The notes below the pieces were generated by a model. The model did not search any database and was not told where the DNA came from. It saw nothing but the letters and a program-made list of their open reading frames with translations. Shown piece after piece: positions 20,857 to 32,400 of a stretch of 64,000 nt of DNA. This stretch comes from Tupaia tana. Lineage: Eukaryota; Chordata; Mammalia; Scandentia; Tupaiidae. The translations under genes and the position numbers were made by a program. The stretch covers positions 5,384,415 to 5,448,414 of the forward strand of contig JAKSZU010000008.1 of assembly GCA_026018925.1 (NCBI GenBank), given 5' to 3'. Each line of letters begins with the position of its first letter. The first letter of the stretch is position 1.

Positions 20857-22468
20857 CTGAATCCTCATGTAAGGCCAGCACTTTAGCCTGTTGACCCGAT
20901 TGAGTTTTTTGTTTCTTTTCTCGCTTAGGACAGTCTTTGGCCCAGTGCCCTCTCTCTTTACAATAGGCACATTGGTCCTTTTCCAATGGGATGCGACCAG
21001 GCTTTTGTCCTTTGGCGGGTTCTCGTCTTGGTTCTCTTTCCTTAACTACAGTGGCCAGGATCCGAGCTAGGTTTTTTTCTTGTCTCTTTTCCCTTTTATT
21101 TTCCCTTTCCTCTCTTTCCCTTTCTTTTCTTTGTTCTTTTTCTTCTTCTGTCTCCCTTTTATGATATACTTTTTCTGCTTCCTTGACTAAGTCTTGTAAA
21201 GAAAAATCTTGTAATCCCTCCAACCTTTGGAGCTTTTTCTTAATGTCAGGTGCTGACTGACCAATGAAGGCCATTGCCACTGAGGCCCTCTGTCCCTCTG
21301 AAACAGGGTCGAACGGGGTAAACCGTCTAAATGCCTCCATGAGGCGCTCAAGGAACACTGAAGGGGGCTCAGTGGCTCCCTGCATAATTTCTCTTACCTT
21401 TGCCAAATTGGTAGGACGCCTTGCGGCTCCCCGGAGGCCAGCCACTAGAGCCTGGCGATAGACTGTCAGTCGCTCCCTACCTTCTGCCGTATTGAAGTCC
21501 CAGTCAGGTCGGGAAAGAGGAAATGCGGCCTCTATGAGGTTAAGAAGCTGAGTGGGCCGTCCCGTCAGGTCCAGGGATGTTCTTTCTGGCTTCTAACAGG
21601 ATTCTCTCCCTTTCTTCTGTGGTAAAAAGAGTCTGCAGGAGCTGTTGGCAGTCGTCCCATGTGGGCTGATGAGAGAACATCAAGGACTCTACTAGGCCCG
21701 TTAAGCGCTGAGGGTCCTCGGAGAAAGGGGGGTGGTTAATTTTCCAATTATAAAGATCAGAGGAAGAGAAGGGCCAATATTGGAGTGGCTGCAAGGGGAG
21801 TAATTCTTCTTCTGTGGCCGGCGGTGGTGGCCCATATGCTCGCAGGGGCAGGGCAATGGTGGTGTCTGGGGGAAGGAAGCCCTTGCCGGGGTGGTTGTCG
21901 GCGGTGACTCCTGGTTCCCTGAGCGGGGCCCAGAAGTGCGCCGCCCGGAGGTCCAGATGGGGCGGGGGCTGACTCGGGAAGGTTCCTGTGGGAATGGGGA
22001 GGGTATGGGGGAGGCAGGTCCATATCTAGGAGAAGGGGATCTTGTGTCTCTGGATAGACCCGTTTTGAGCGGTTTCGGCAGGTCTTCCCCCTTCGAAGGG
22101 TCAGAATTGTAGGACCGTGCTACTAGGATCGGATAGGGGACAGGGTGGTCCGGAGGGAGTCTTGGGACCCATGGCCGGACCCAGGTGGGAGGGTTTTGTA
22201 TCAAATTCTGCCAGATGACGATGTACGGCTGTTGGTCGGGATGGTTTCCTGGTCCTTTCTGAAAAACAACATCTTTAACGGCAAGAACAGTTTTGATATC
22301 AAATGTGCCTTCGGGTGGCCATCCTACACCAAAGGTAGGCCATTCTGACGTGCAAAATGTCCGCCAGGGACCCTTCCTAATTTCTACAGATAGGTCGCGA
22401 CCTCTTCCCTTGACTTCAGTCCAATGTTCAAGAGTCAAATTTAAAGGAGTCGTCATATTCTGTCCCAT
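20852..22468 (-). pseudogene. gag: gag (MA, p12-like, CA, NC) with three frame shifts
   Basis: MA starts MGQNMTTPL at 22468, the myristoylation signal, and is open. A first shift lies near 22040-22090, just before the p12 late domain PPPY (read in another frame at about 22005-22016). A second lies near 21866-21885, before CA, whose start region includes [12 protein letters not shown] third lies near 21560-21575, before a CA stretch with RPDWDFNT. The last frame (20852-21445) holds the end of CA, a charged Glu/Arg/Lys region and one CCHC zinc knuckle ([14 protein letters not shown]). Gag is the structural precursor that assembles virions. The domain order is complete and only the frame is broken. 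Confidence 0.92.
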
Positions 22469-22714
22469 CGTCACCGGAAAAGTCAACAATACCAGTAAGA
22501 CTATAAAACACAGAACGAGTAAAACAAAAAGCAACTTACCAACTGTGGTCTTCCACAACAGCAGAAATGAGTCAGATGGGCGTTGGCCGCGAAGGCCTCG
22601 GGGACATAAATGTACCCGGTCCGTGCCCTTACAGTAGGAGACGATCAGGCGTCCCTGATCCTCCTCCGCCCTTAGGGCGTCCCCCAGGGCTGCAGCCTGT
22701 GATCCTCCGGGCAC
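22469..22714 (-). CDS. glycoGag leader (N-terminal extension of Gag)
   Basis: 82 codons upstream of and in frame with the MGQ start, from an AUG at 22714. It has a hydrophobic span [19 protein letters not shown] close to the Gag start, as in the type II membrane form of Gag known in murine-type gammaretroviruses, where it helps infectivity and release. Those usually start at a CUG; here an in-frame AUG is available, though an upstream CUG start is not excluded. No stop or shift lies within the leader. Confidence 0.75.
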
Positions 22715-22828
22715 GTCTGCCGACCACAGTCCGGCTATTTTACAATAGTCCGAACAGCTGCTATACCAGAATCAGGCCTTTACTGAGAGAGGAAGACAAG
22801 TAACAGAACAATAGACAGACAAAGGTTT

Positions 22829-22837
22829 ACCTCCAAG
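22829..22837 (-). promoter_or_regulatory. Putative major splice donor
   Basis: On the minus strand 'gaggtaaac' in the leader between the primer site and gag fits a donor (AG/GTAAAC). It would join to an acceptor near the end of pol to make env mRNA. The acceptor is not assigned. Confidence 0.45.
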
Positions 22838-22869
22838 GCCGATGCTGTAGGAGCGGGACTGCCGTAAAT

Positions 22870-22887
22870 ATCCCGGACGAGCCCCCA
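22870..22887 (-). promoter_or_regulatory. Primer binding site, tRNA-Pro
   Basis: On the minus strand 'tgggggctcgtccgggat', three bases after the 5' LTR. It is complementary to the 3' end of tRNA-Pro, the primer used by many gammaretroviruses. Confidence 0.95.
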
Positions 22888-22890
22888 AAA

Positions 22891-23437
22891 TGTTAGGCCG
22901 ACCGGCGCTATGCCGGGCCACCCAAAGTCCGGTCAGTTCACGACAGCCCCAAACAACCACAACAGTCGGTTCTTGATGCAAAGCACAAGAGGTTTTATTG
23001 CTGGCATGCCAGGGGCCTCACTCACAGTCTTTGCCAGACGTGCGAGTAGAAGCCCCCAGCAAGGGAGCCTTTGGCATTATAAAGCCTGGGAAGGGGGGCT
23101 TGGGGGTCTGGAATGAGGAAGTCAGATGAGGGGCTTTTTACAGTTTGGGTTGCTGCGGCCTTAAAACTGCCAACCACTTACAAAAACATTTTACAAAACC
23201 ACTTGCAAGATCATTTTGCAAACTGCTCATAAGAACATTCTGCAGAGGTGTTAACAGAGTCAGCAAGATCAGCTCAGGATCACAACAAAGTTAGCTCAAG
23301 GAGGAAGAGCATCCGGTAGGGGGTTTTAGGTGGTCTGCCAACCACAAAGATTGCTCAAGCTCTTGTACAGAAGCAGAAAAAGCAAAAAGTTAAGTTTTAA
23401 CAAAGTACAAACTAGATGGCGGATTTTTATTCTAACA
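22891..23437 (-). repeat. 5' LTR of the gammaretroviral provirus
   Basis: 547 bp, identical as read to the 3' LTR apart from one extra G at 'ccaggggcctcac'. TATA-like and AATAAA elements lie at equivalent places. On the right it abuts satellite sequence directly. Confidence 0.97.
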
Positions 23438-26400
23438 GTTGGAGTTAGCGTCAGGGCCAGGTTAGGGTTGGGGTTGAGCTTAAGGTGTCCGCCTAGGGTT
23501 AGGGGTTAGGTGTATGGTTTGATTTAGGCTTCAGGTTAGGTTAGGTTTGAACTTAGTTTGAGGGAGTAAGTTTAGGGCTACTGTTTGTTTTCGGGTAACT
23601 GTTACGGTTGGAGTTAGCGTCAGGTCCAGGTTAGGGGTTGGCGTTGAGCTAATGGTGTCTGCCTAGGGTTAGGGTTAGGTGTATGTTTTGATTTAGGCTT
23701 CAGGTTAGGTTAGGTTTGAAGTTAGTTTGAGGGAGTAACTTTAGGGCTACTGTTAGTTTTCGGTTAACTGTTACAGTTGGAGTAAGCATGAGGGTCAGGT
23801 TAGGGTAGGGGTTGAGCTTAAGGTGTCCGCCTAGGGTTAGGGTTAGGTGTATGATTTGATTAAGGCTTCAGGTTAGGTTAGGTGTGAACTTAGTTTGAGG
23901 GAGTAAGTTTAGGGCTACTGTTAGTTTTCGGGTAACTGTTATGGTTGGAGTTAGCGTCAGGGCCATGTTAGGGGTTGGGGTTGAGCTTAAGGTGTCCGCC
24001 TAGGGTTAGGGTTAGGTCTATGGATTCATTTAGGCTTCAGGGTTAGGTTAGGATTGAATTTAGTTTGAGGGAGTAAGTTTAGGGCTACTGTTAGTTTTCG
24101 GTTCAGTGTTACCGTTGGAGATAGCGTCAGGGTCAGGTTAGGTTTGGGGTTGAGCTTAAAGTGTCCCCCTAGGGTTAGGGTTAGGTCTATGGTTTCAGTT
24201 AGGCTTCTGGTTAGGTTAGGTTTGAACTTAGTTTGAGGGAGTAAGTTTAGGGCTACTGTTAGTATTCGGTTCAGTGTTTACGGTTGGAGTTAGCGTCAGG
24301 GTCAGGTTAGAGTTGGGGTTGAGCTTAAGGGTGTCCGCCTAGGGTTAGGGTTAGGTCTGTGGTTTGAGTTAGGCTTCTGGTGAGGTTAGGTTTGAACTTA
24401 GTTTGAGGAGTAAGTTTAGGGCTACTGTTAGTTTTCGGTTCAGTGTTACGGTTGGAGTAAGTGTCAGGGTCAGGTTAGGGTTGGGGTTGAGCTTCAGGTG
24501 TCCCGCCTAGGGTTAGGGTTAGGTCTATGGTTTGACTTAGGCTTCAGGTTAGGTTAGATTTGAACTTAGTTTGAGGGGAGTAAGTTTAGGGCTACTGTTT
24601 GTTTTCGGTTCAGTGTTTCGTTTGGAGTTAGCGTGAGGGTCAAGTTTGGGGTAGGGGTTGAGCTTAAGGTGTGCGCCTAGGGTTAGGGTTAGGTGTATGG
24701 TTTGATTTAGGCTTCAGGTTAGGTTAGGTTTGAACTTAGTTTGAGAGAGTAAGTTTAGGGCTACTGTTAGTTTTCGGGTAACTGTTATGGTTGGAGTTAG
24801 CGTCAGGGCCAGGTTAGGGTTGGGGTTGAGTTTAAGGTGTCCCGCCTAGGGTTAGGGTTATGGCTATGGTTTGAGATAGGCTTCAGGTTAGGTTAGGTTT
24901 GAACTTAGTTTGAGGTAGTAAGTTTAGGGACTACTGTTAGTTTTTGGTTCAGTGTTTACGGTTGGAGATAGCGTTCAGGGTCAGGTTAGGGTTGGGGTTG
25001 AGCTTAAGGTGTCCGCCTAGGGTTAGGGTTAGGTGTATGGTTTGATTTAGGCTTCAGGTTTAGGTTAGGTTTGAAGTTAGTTTGAGGGAGTAAGTTTAGG
25101 GCTACTGTTCATTTTCGGTTCAGTGTTACGGTTGGAGATAGCGTCAGGGTCATGTTAGGGTTGGGGTTGAGCTTCAGGTGTCCGCCTAGGGTTAGGGTTA
25201 GGTCTATGGTTTGTGTTAGGCTTCAGGTTAGGGTAGGTTTGAACTTAGTTTGAGGGAGTAAGTTTAGGGCTACTGTTAGTTTTCGGTTCAGTGTTACGGT
25301 TGGATTTAGCCTCAGGGTCAGGGTTAGGGTTGGGGTTAAGCTTAAGGTGTCCGCCTAGGGTTAGGGTTAGGGTCTATTGTTTGAGTTAGGCTTCAGGTTA
25401 GTTTAGGTTTGAACTTAGTTTGAGGGAGTAAGTTTAGGGCTACTGTTAGTTTTCGGTTCAGTGTTACGGTTGGAGTTAGCGTGTGGGTCAGGTTAGGGTT
25501 GGGGTTGGGCTTAAGGTGTCCGCCTAGGGTTAGGGTTAGGTGTATGGTTTGATTTAGGCTTCAGGTTAGGTTAGGTTTGAACTTAGTTTGAGGGAGTAAG
25601 TTTAGGGCTACTGTTTGTTTTCTGTTCAGTGTTTGGGTTGCAGTTAGCGTGAGGGTCATTTTAGGGTTGGGGTTGAGCTTAAGGTGTCCGTCTAGGGTTA
25701 GGGTTAGGTGTATCATTTTATTTAGGCTTCAGGTTAGGTTAGGTTTGAACTTAGTTTGAGGGAGTAAGTTTAGGGCTACTGTTTGTTTTCGGGTAACTGT
25801 TACGGTTGGAGTTAGCGTCAGGTCCAGGTTAGGGTTGGCGTTGAGCTAATGGTGTCCGCCTAGGGTTAGGGTTAGCTGTATGTTTTGATTTAGGCTTCAG
25901 GTTAGGTTAGGTTTTAAAGTTAGTTTGAGGGAGTAAGTTTAGGGCTATTGTTAGTTTTCGGTTAACTGTTACAGTTGGAGTAAGCATGACGGTCAGGTTA
26001 GGGTTGGGGTTGAGCTTCAGGTGTACGCTTAGGGTTAGGGTTAGGTCTATGGTTTGTGTTAGGCTTCAGGTTTAGGTTAGGTTTGAACTTAGTTTGAGGG
26101 AGTAAGTTTAGGGCTACTGTTAGTTTTCGGTTCAGTGTTACGGTTGGAGTTAGCGTGAGGGTCAGGTTAGGGTTGAGGTTGGGCTTAAGGTGTCCGCCTA
26201 GGGTTAGGGTTAGGTCTATGGTTTGAGTTAAGGCTTCAGGTTAGGTTAGGTTTGAACTTAGTTTGAGGGAGTAAGTTTAGGGCTACTGTTAGTTTTCGGT
26301 TCAGTGTTACGGTTGGAAGATAGCGTCAGGGGTCAGGTTAGGGTTGGGGGTTGTGCTTCAGGTGTCCTCCTAGGGCTAGGGTTAGGTCTATGGTTTGAGT

Positions 26401-29400
26401 TAGGCTTCAGGTTAGGTTAGGCTTGAAATTAGTTTGAGGGAGTAAGTTTAGGGCTAATGTTAGTTTTCGGTTCACGGTTACGGTTGGAGTAAGCGTCAGG
26501 GGTCAGGTTAGGTTTGGGGTTGAGCTTAAGGTGTCCGCCTATGGTTAGGGTTAGGTGTATGGTTTGATTTAGGCTTCAGGTTAGGTTAGGTTTGAACTTA
26601 GTTTGAGGGAGTAAGTTTAGGGCTATTGTTAGTTTTCGTTTAACTCTTACGGTTGGGAGTAAGTGTCAGGGTCAGGTTAGGTTGGGGGTTAAGGCATAAG
26701 GTGTCCTCCTAGGGTTAGGGTTAGGTCTATGGTTTCATTTAGGCTTCAGGTTAGGTTTAGGTTTGAACTTAGTTTGAGGGAGTAAGTTTAGGGCTACTGT
26801 TAGTTTTCGGTTCAGTGTTACGGTTGGAGTTAGCGTGAGGGTCAGGTTAGCGTTGGGGTTGGGCTTAAGGTGTCCGCCTAGGGTTAGGGTTAGGTGTATG
26901 GTTTGATTTAGGCTTCAAGTTAGGTTAGGTTTGAACTTAGTTTGAGGGAGTAAGTTTAGGGCTACTGTTTATTTTCGGTTCAGTGTTTCGGTTGGAGTTA
27001 GCGTGAGGGTCATTTTAGGGTTGGGATTGAGCTTAAGGTGTCCGCCTAGGGTTAGAGTTAGGTGTATGGTTTGATTTAGGCTTCAGGTTAGTTTAGGTTT
27101 GAACTTAGTTTGAGTGAGTATGTTTAGGGATACTGTTAGTTTTCGGGTAACTGTTACGGTTGGAGTTAGCGTCAGGTCCAGGTTAGGGGTTGGCGTTGAG
27201 CTAATGGTGTCCGCCTAGGGTTAGGGTTAGGTGTATGTTTTGATTTAGGCTTCAGGTTAGGTTAGGTTTGAAGTTAGTTTGAGGGAGTAAGTTTAGGGCT
27301 AATGTTAGTTTTTCGGTTTCAGTGTTACGGTTGGAGATAGCGTCAGGGGTCAGGTTAGGGTTGGGCTTGAACTTCAGGTGTCCGCCTAGGGTGAGGGTTA
27401 GGTCTATGTTTTGAGTTAGGCTTCAGGTTAGGGTTAGGTTTGAACTTAGTTTGAGGGAGTAAGTTTAGGGCTACTGTTAGTTTTTCGTTTAACTGTTACG
27501 GTTGGAGTAAGGCGTCAGGGTCAGGTTAGGGTGGGGGGTTAAGCATAAGGTGTCCGCCTAGGATTAGGGTTAGGTCTATGGTTTCATTTAGGCTTCAGGT
27601 TAGGTTAGGATTGAACTTAGTTTGAGGGAGTAAGTTTAGGGCTACTGTTAGTTTTCGGTTCAGTGTTACGGTTGGATTTAGCCTCAAAGTCAGGTTAGGG
27701 TTGGGGTTAAGCTTAAGGTGTCCGGCCTAGGGTTAGGGGTTAGGTGTATGGTTTGATTTAGGCTTCAGGTTAGGTTAGGTTTGACCTTAGTTTGAGGAGA
27801 GTAAGTTTAGGGTTACTGTTAGTTTTCGGTTCAGTGTTACGGTTGGAGTTAGCGTGAGGGTCAGGTTAGGGTTGGGGTTGGGCTTAAGGTGTCCGCCTAG
27901 GCTTAGGGTTAGGTGTATGGTTTGATTTAGGCTTCAGGTTAGGTTAGGTTTGAACTTAGTTTGAGGGAGTAAGTTTAGGGCTACTGTATGTTTTCGGTTC
28001 AGTGTTTCCGATGCAGTTAGCATGAGGGTCATTTTAGGGTTGGGGTTGAGCTTAAGGTGTCCCGTCTAGGGTTAGGGTTAGGTGTATGGTTTGATTTAGG
28101 CTTCAGGTTAGGTTAGGTTTGAACTTAGTTTGAGGGAGTAAGTTTAGGGCTACTGTTAGGTTTTCGGTTAACTGTTACAGTTGGAGTATGCATGAGGGTC
28201 AGGTTAGGGTAGGGGTTGAGCTTAAGGTGTCAGCCTAGGGTTAGGGTTAGGTGTATGATTTGATTAAGGCTTTCAGGTTAGGTTAGGTTTGAACTTAGTT
28301 TGAGGGAGTAAGTTTAGGGCTACTGTTAGTTTTCGGGTAACTGTTATGGTTGAGAGTTAGCGTCAGGGCCAGATTAGGGTTGGGGTTGAGCTTAAGGTGT
28401 CCGCCTAGGGTTAGGGTTATGTCTATGGTTTGATTTAGGCTTCAGGTTAGGTTAGGTTTGAACTTAGTTTTGAGGGAGTAAGTTTAGGGCTACTGTTAGT
28501 TTTCGGTTCAGTGTTACGGTTGGAGTTAGCGTCAGGGTCAGGTTAGGGTTGGGGTTGAGCTTAAGGTGTCCGCCTAGGTTTAGGGTTAGGTCTATGGTTT
28601 CATTTATGCTTCAGGTTAGGTTGGGATTGAACTTAGTTTGAGGGGAGTAAGTTTAGGGCTACTGTTAGTTTTCGGTTCAGTGTTACGGTTGGAAGTTAGC
28701 GTGAGGGTCAGGTTAGGTTTGGGGTTGTGGCTTAAGGTGTCCGCCTAGGCTTAGGGTTAGGTGTTATGGTTTGATTTAGGCTTCAGGTTAGGTTAGGTTT
28801 TGAACTTAGTTTGAGGGAGTAAGTTTAGGGCTACTGTATATTTTCGGTTCAGTGTTTCGGTTGCAGTTAGCATGAGGGTCATTTTAGGGTTGGGGTTGAG
28901 CTTAAGGTGTCCGTCTAGGGTTAGGGGTTAGGTGTATGGTTTGATTTAGGCTTCAGGTTAGGTTAGGTTTGAACTTAGTTTTGAGGGAGTAAGTTTAGAG
29001 CTACTGTTAGTTTTCGGTTAACTGTTACAGTTGGAGTAAGCATGAGGGTCAGGTTAGGTAGGGGTTGAGCTTAAGGTGTCCTGCCTAGGGTTAGGGGTTA
29101 GGTGTATGATTTGATTAAGGCTTCAGGTTAGGTTAGGTTGGAACTTAGTTTGAGGGAGTAAGTTTAGGGCTACTGTTAGTTTTCGGGTAACTGTTATTGG
29201 TTGGAGTTAGCGTCAGGGCCAGATAAGGTTGGGGTTGAGCTTAAGGTGTCCGCCTAGGGTTAGGGTTAGGTCTATGGTTTGAGTTAGGCTTCAGGTTAGG
29301 TTAGGTTTGAAATTAGTTTGAGGGAGTAAGTTTAGGGCTAATGTTAGTTTTCTGTTCAGTGTTACAGTTGGAGTTAGCGTAAGGGTCAGGTTAGGGTTGG

Positions 29401-32400
29401 GGTTTAGCTTAAGGTGTCCGCCTAGGGTTAGGGTTAGGTCTATGGTTTCATTTATGCTTCAGGTTAGGTTAGGATTGAACTTAGTTTGAGGGAGTAAGTT
29501 TAGGGCTACTGTTAGTTTTCGGTTCAGTGTTACCTTTGGAGATAGCGTCAGGGTCAGGTTAGGGTTGGGGGTTGAGCTTCAGGGTGTCGGCCTAGGGTTA
29601 GGGTTAGGTCTATGGTTTGAGTTAGGCTTCAGGTTAGGTTAGGTTTGAAATTAGTTTGAAGGGAGTAAGTTTACGGCTACTGTTAGTTTTCGGTTCAGTG
29701 TTTCGGTTGGATTTAGCGTGAGGGTCAGGTTAGGGTTGGGGTTGAGCTTAAGGTGTCCGCCTAGGGTTACGGTTAGGTGTAATGGTTTGATTTAGGCTTC
29801 AGGTTAGGTTAGGTTTGAACTTAGTTTGATGGAGTAAGTTTAGGGCTACTGTTTGTTTTCGGGTAACTGTTACGGTTGGGAGTTAGCGTCAGGTCCAGGT
29901 TATGGTTGGCATTGAGCTAATGGTGTCCTCCTAGGGTTAGGGTAAGGTGTATGTTTTGATTTAATCTTCAGGTTAGGTTAGGTTTGAAGGTTAGTTTGAG
30001 GGAGTAAGTTTAGGGCAACTGTTAGTTTTCGGTTAACTGTTACAGTTGGGAGTAAGCGTGAGTGTCAGGTTAGGGTTAGGGGTTGAGCTCAAGGTGTCCG
30101 CCTAGGGTTAGGGTTAGGTGTATGATTTGATTAAGGCTTCAGGTTAGGTTAGGTTTGAACTTAGTTTGAGGGAGTAAGTTTAGGGGCTACTGTTAGTTTT
30201 CGGGTAACTGTTATGGTTGGAGTTAGCGTCAGGGCCAGATTAGGGTTGGGGGTTGAGCTTAAGGTGTCCGCCTAGGGTTAGGGTTAGGTCTAAGGATTGA
30301 TTTAGGCTTCAGGTTAGGTTAGGTTTGAACTTAGTTTGAGGGAGTAAGTATAGGGCTACTGTTAGTTTTCGGTTCAGTGTTATGGTTGGAGATAGCGTCA
30401 GGGTCAGGTTAGGGTTGGGGTTGAGCTTCAGGTGTCCGCCTAGGGTTAGGGTTAGGTGAATGGTTTGAGTTAGGCTTCAGGGATAGGTTAGGTTTGAAGT
30501 TAGTTTGAGGGAGTAAGTTTTAGGGCTACTGTTAGTTTTCGGTTCAGTGTTACGGTTGGAGATAGCGTCAGGGTCAGGTTAGGTTTGGGCTTGAATTTCA
30601 GGTGTCCGCCCTAGGGTTAGGGTTAAGGTCTATGGTTTTGAGTTAGGCTTCAGGTTAGGTTAGATTTGAAATTAGTTTGAGGGAGTAATTTTAGGGCTAA
30701 TGTTAGTTTTCTGTTCAGTGTTACCGTTGGAGTTAGCGTCAGGGTCAGGTTAGGGGTTGGGGTTGAGCTTAAGGTGTCCGCCTAGGGTTAGAGTTAGGTG
30801 TATGGTTTGATTTAGGCTTCAGGTTAGGTTAGGTTTGAACTTAGTTTGAGTGAGTATGTTTAGGGCTACTGTTAGTTTTCGGGTAACTTGTTATGGTTGG
30901 AGTTAGCGTCAGGGCCATTTTAGGGCTTGGGGTTGAGCTTAAGGTGTCAGCCAAGGGTTAGGGTTAGGTCTATGGTTTGAGTTAGGCTTAAGGTTAGGTT
31001 AGGTTTGAACTTAGTTTGAGGGAGTAAGTATAGGGCTACTGTTAGTTTTCGGTTCAGTGTTACGGTTGGAGATAGCGTCAGGGTCAGGTTAGGGTTGGGG
31101 TTGAGCTTCAGGTGTCCGCCTAGGGTTAGGGTTAGGTGAATGGTTTGAGTTAGGCTTCAGGATAGGTTAGGTTTGAAGTTAGTTTGAGGGAGTAAGTTTA
31201 GGGCTACTGTTAGTTTTCGGTTCAGTGTTACGGATGGAGAAAGCGTCAGGGGTCAGGTTAGGGTTGGGGTTGAGAATCAGGTGTGCCGCCTAGGGTTAGG
31301 GTTAGGGTCTATGGTTTGAGTTAGGCTTCAGGGTTAGGTTAGGTTTGAACTTAGTTTGAGGGAGTCAGTTTAGGGCTACTGTTAGTTTTCGGTTAACTGT
31401 TACGGTTGGAGTAAGGCTCAGGGTCAGGTTAGGTTTCGGGTTGAGCTTAAGGTGTCCGCCTAGGGTTAGGGTTAGGTGTATGGTTTGATTTAGGCTTAAG
31501 GTTAGGTTAGGTTTGAACTTAGTTTGAGGGAGTAAGTTTAGGGCTAATGTTAGTTTTCGTTTAACTGTTACGGTTGGAGTAAGCGTCAGGGTCAGGTTAG
31601 GGTGGGGGTTAAGCATAAGGTGTCCGCCTAGGGTTAGGGTTAGGTCTATGGTTTCATTTAGGCTTCAGGTTAGGTTAGGATTGAACTTAGTTTGAGGGAG
31701 TAAGTTTAGGGCTACTGTTAGTTTTCGGTTCAGTGTTACGGTTAGATTTAGCCCTCAGGGTCAGGTTAGGGTTGGGGTTAAGCTTAAGGTGTCCGCCTAG
31801 GGTTAGGGTTAGGTATATTGTTTGAGTTAGGATTCAGGTTAGGTTAGGTTTGCACTTACTTTGAGGGAGTATGTTTAGGGATACTGTTAGTTTTCGGTTC
31901 AGTGTTACGGTTGGAGTTAGCGTGAGGGTCAGGTTAGGGGTTGGGGTTGAGCTTAAGGTGTCTGCCTAGGGTTAGGGGTTAGGTGTATGGTTTGATTTAG
32001 GCTTCAGTTTAGGTTAGGTTTGAACTTAGTTTTGAGGGAGTAAGTTTTAGGGCTACTGTTTGTTTTCGGGTAACTGTTACGGTTGGAGTTAGCGTCAGGT
32101 CCAGGTTAGGGTTGGCGTTGAGCTAATGGTGTCCGCCTAGGGTTAGGGTTAGGTGTATGTTTTGATTTAGGCTTCAGGTTAGGTTAGGTTTGAAGTTAGT
32201 TTGAGGGAGTAAGTTTAGGGCTACTGTTAGTTTTCGGTTAACTGTTACAGTTGGAGTAAGCATGAGGGTCAGGTTAGGGTCGGGGGTTGAGCTTAAGGTG
32301 TCCGCCTAGGGTTAGGGTTAGGTGTAATGATTTGATTAAGGCTTCAGGTTAGGTTAGGTTTGAACTTAGTTTGAGGGAGTAAGTTTAGGGCTACTGTTAG

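Larger units (their letters stand above)
14715..23437 (-). mobile_element. Gammaretroviral provirus (class I ERV), nearly complete and young
   Basis: Read on the minus strand: 5' LTR (22891-23437), tRNA-Pro primer site, leader, gag with glycoGag extension, UAG read-through, protease/RT/RNase H, integrase, env, polypurine tract, 3' LTR (14715-15260). Length is 8.7 kb, normal for a gammaretrovirus. The LTRs differ by one G in a G-run, so integration is recent. Frames are interrupted at about five places, each consistent with one base gained or lost: three in gag, one between RNase H and integrase, one in env. Usual 4-bp target duplications are not present: the left flank is 'ctat' and the right flank 'gttg'. 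As written, the copy could not give normal Gag, Pol and Env. Confidence 0.97.

Noticed and set aside
17322-22803. Plus-strand frames of 60-114 codons across the provirus
   Set aside because: They are shadows antisense to gag, pol and env.
31365-31616. Open frame on the minus strand giving a repeated Leu-Thr-Leu-Thr peptide
   Set aside because: It is the translation of the satellite. It lacks any feature of a gene, and single-base changes break the frame in other monomers.
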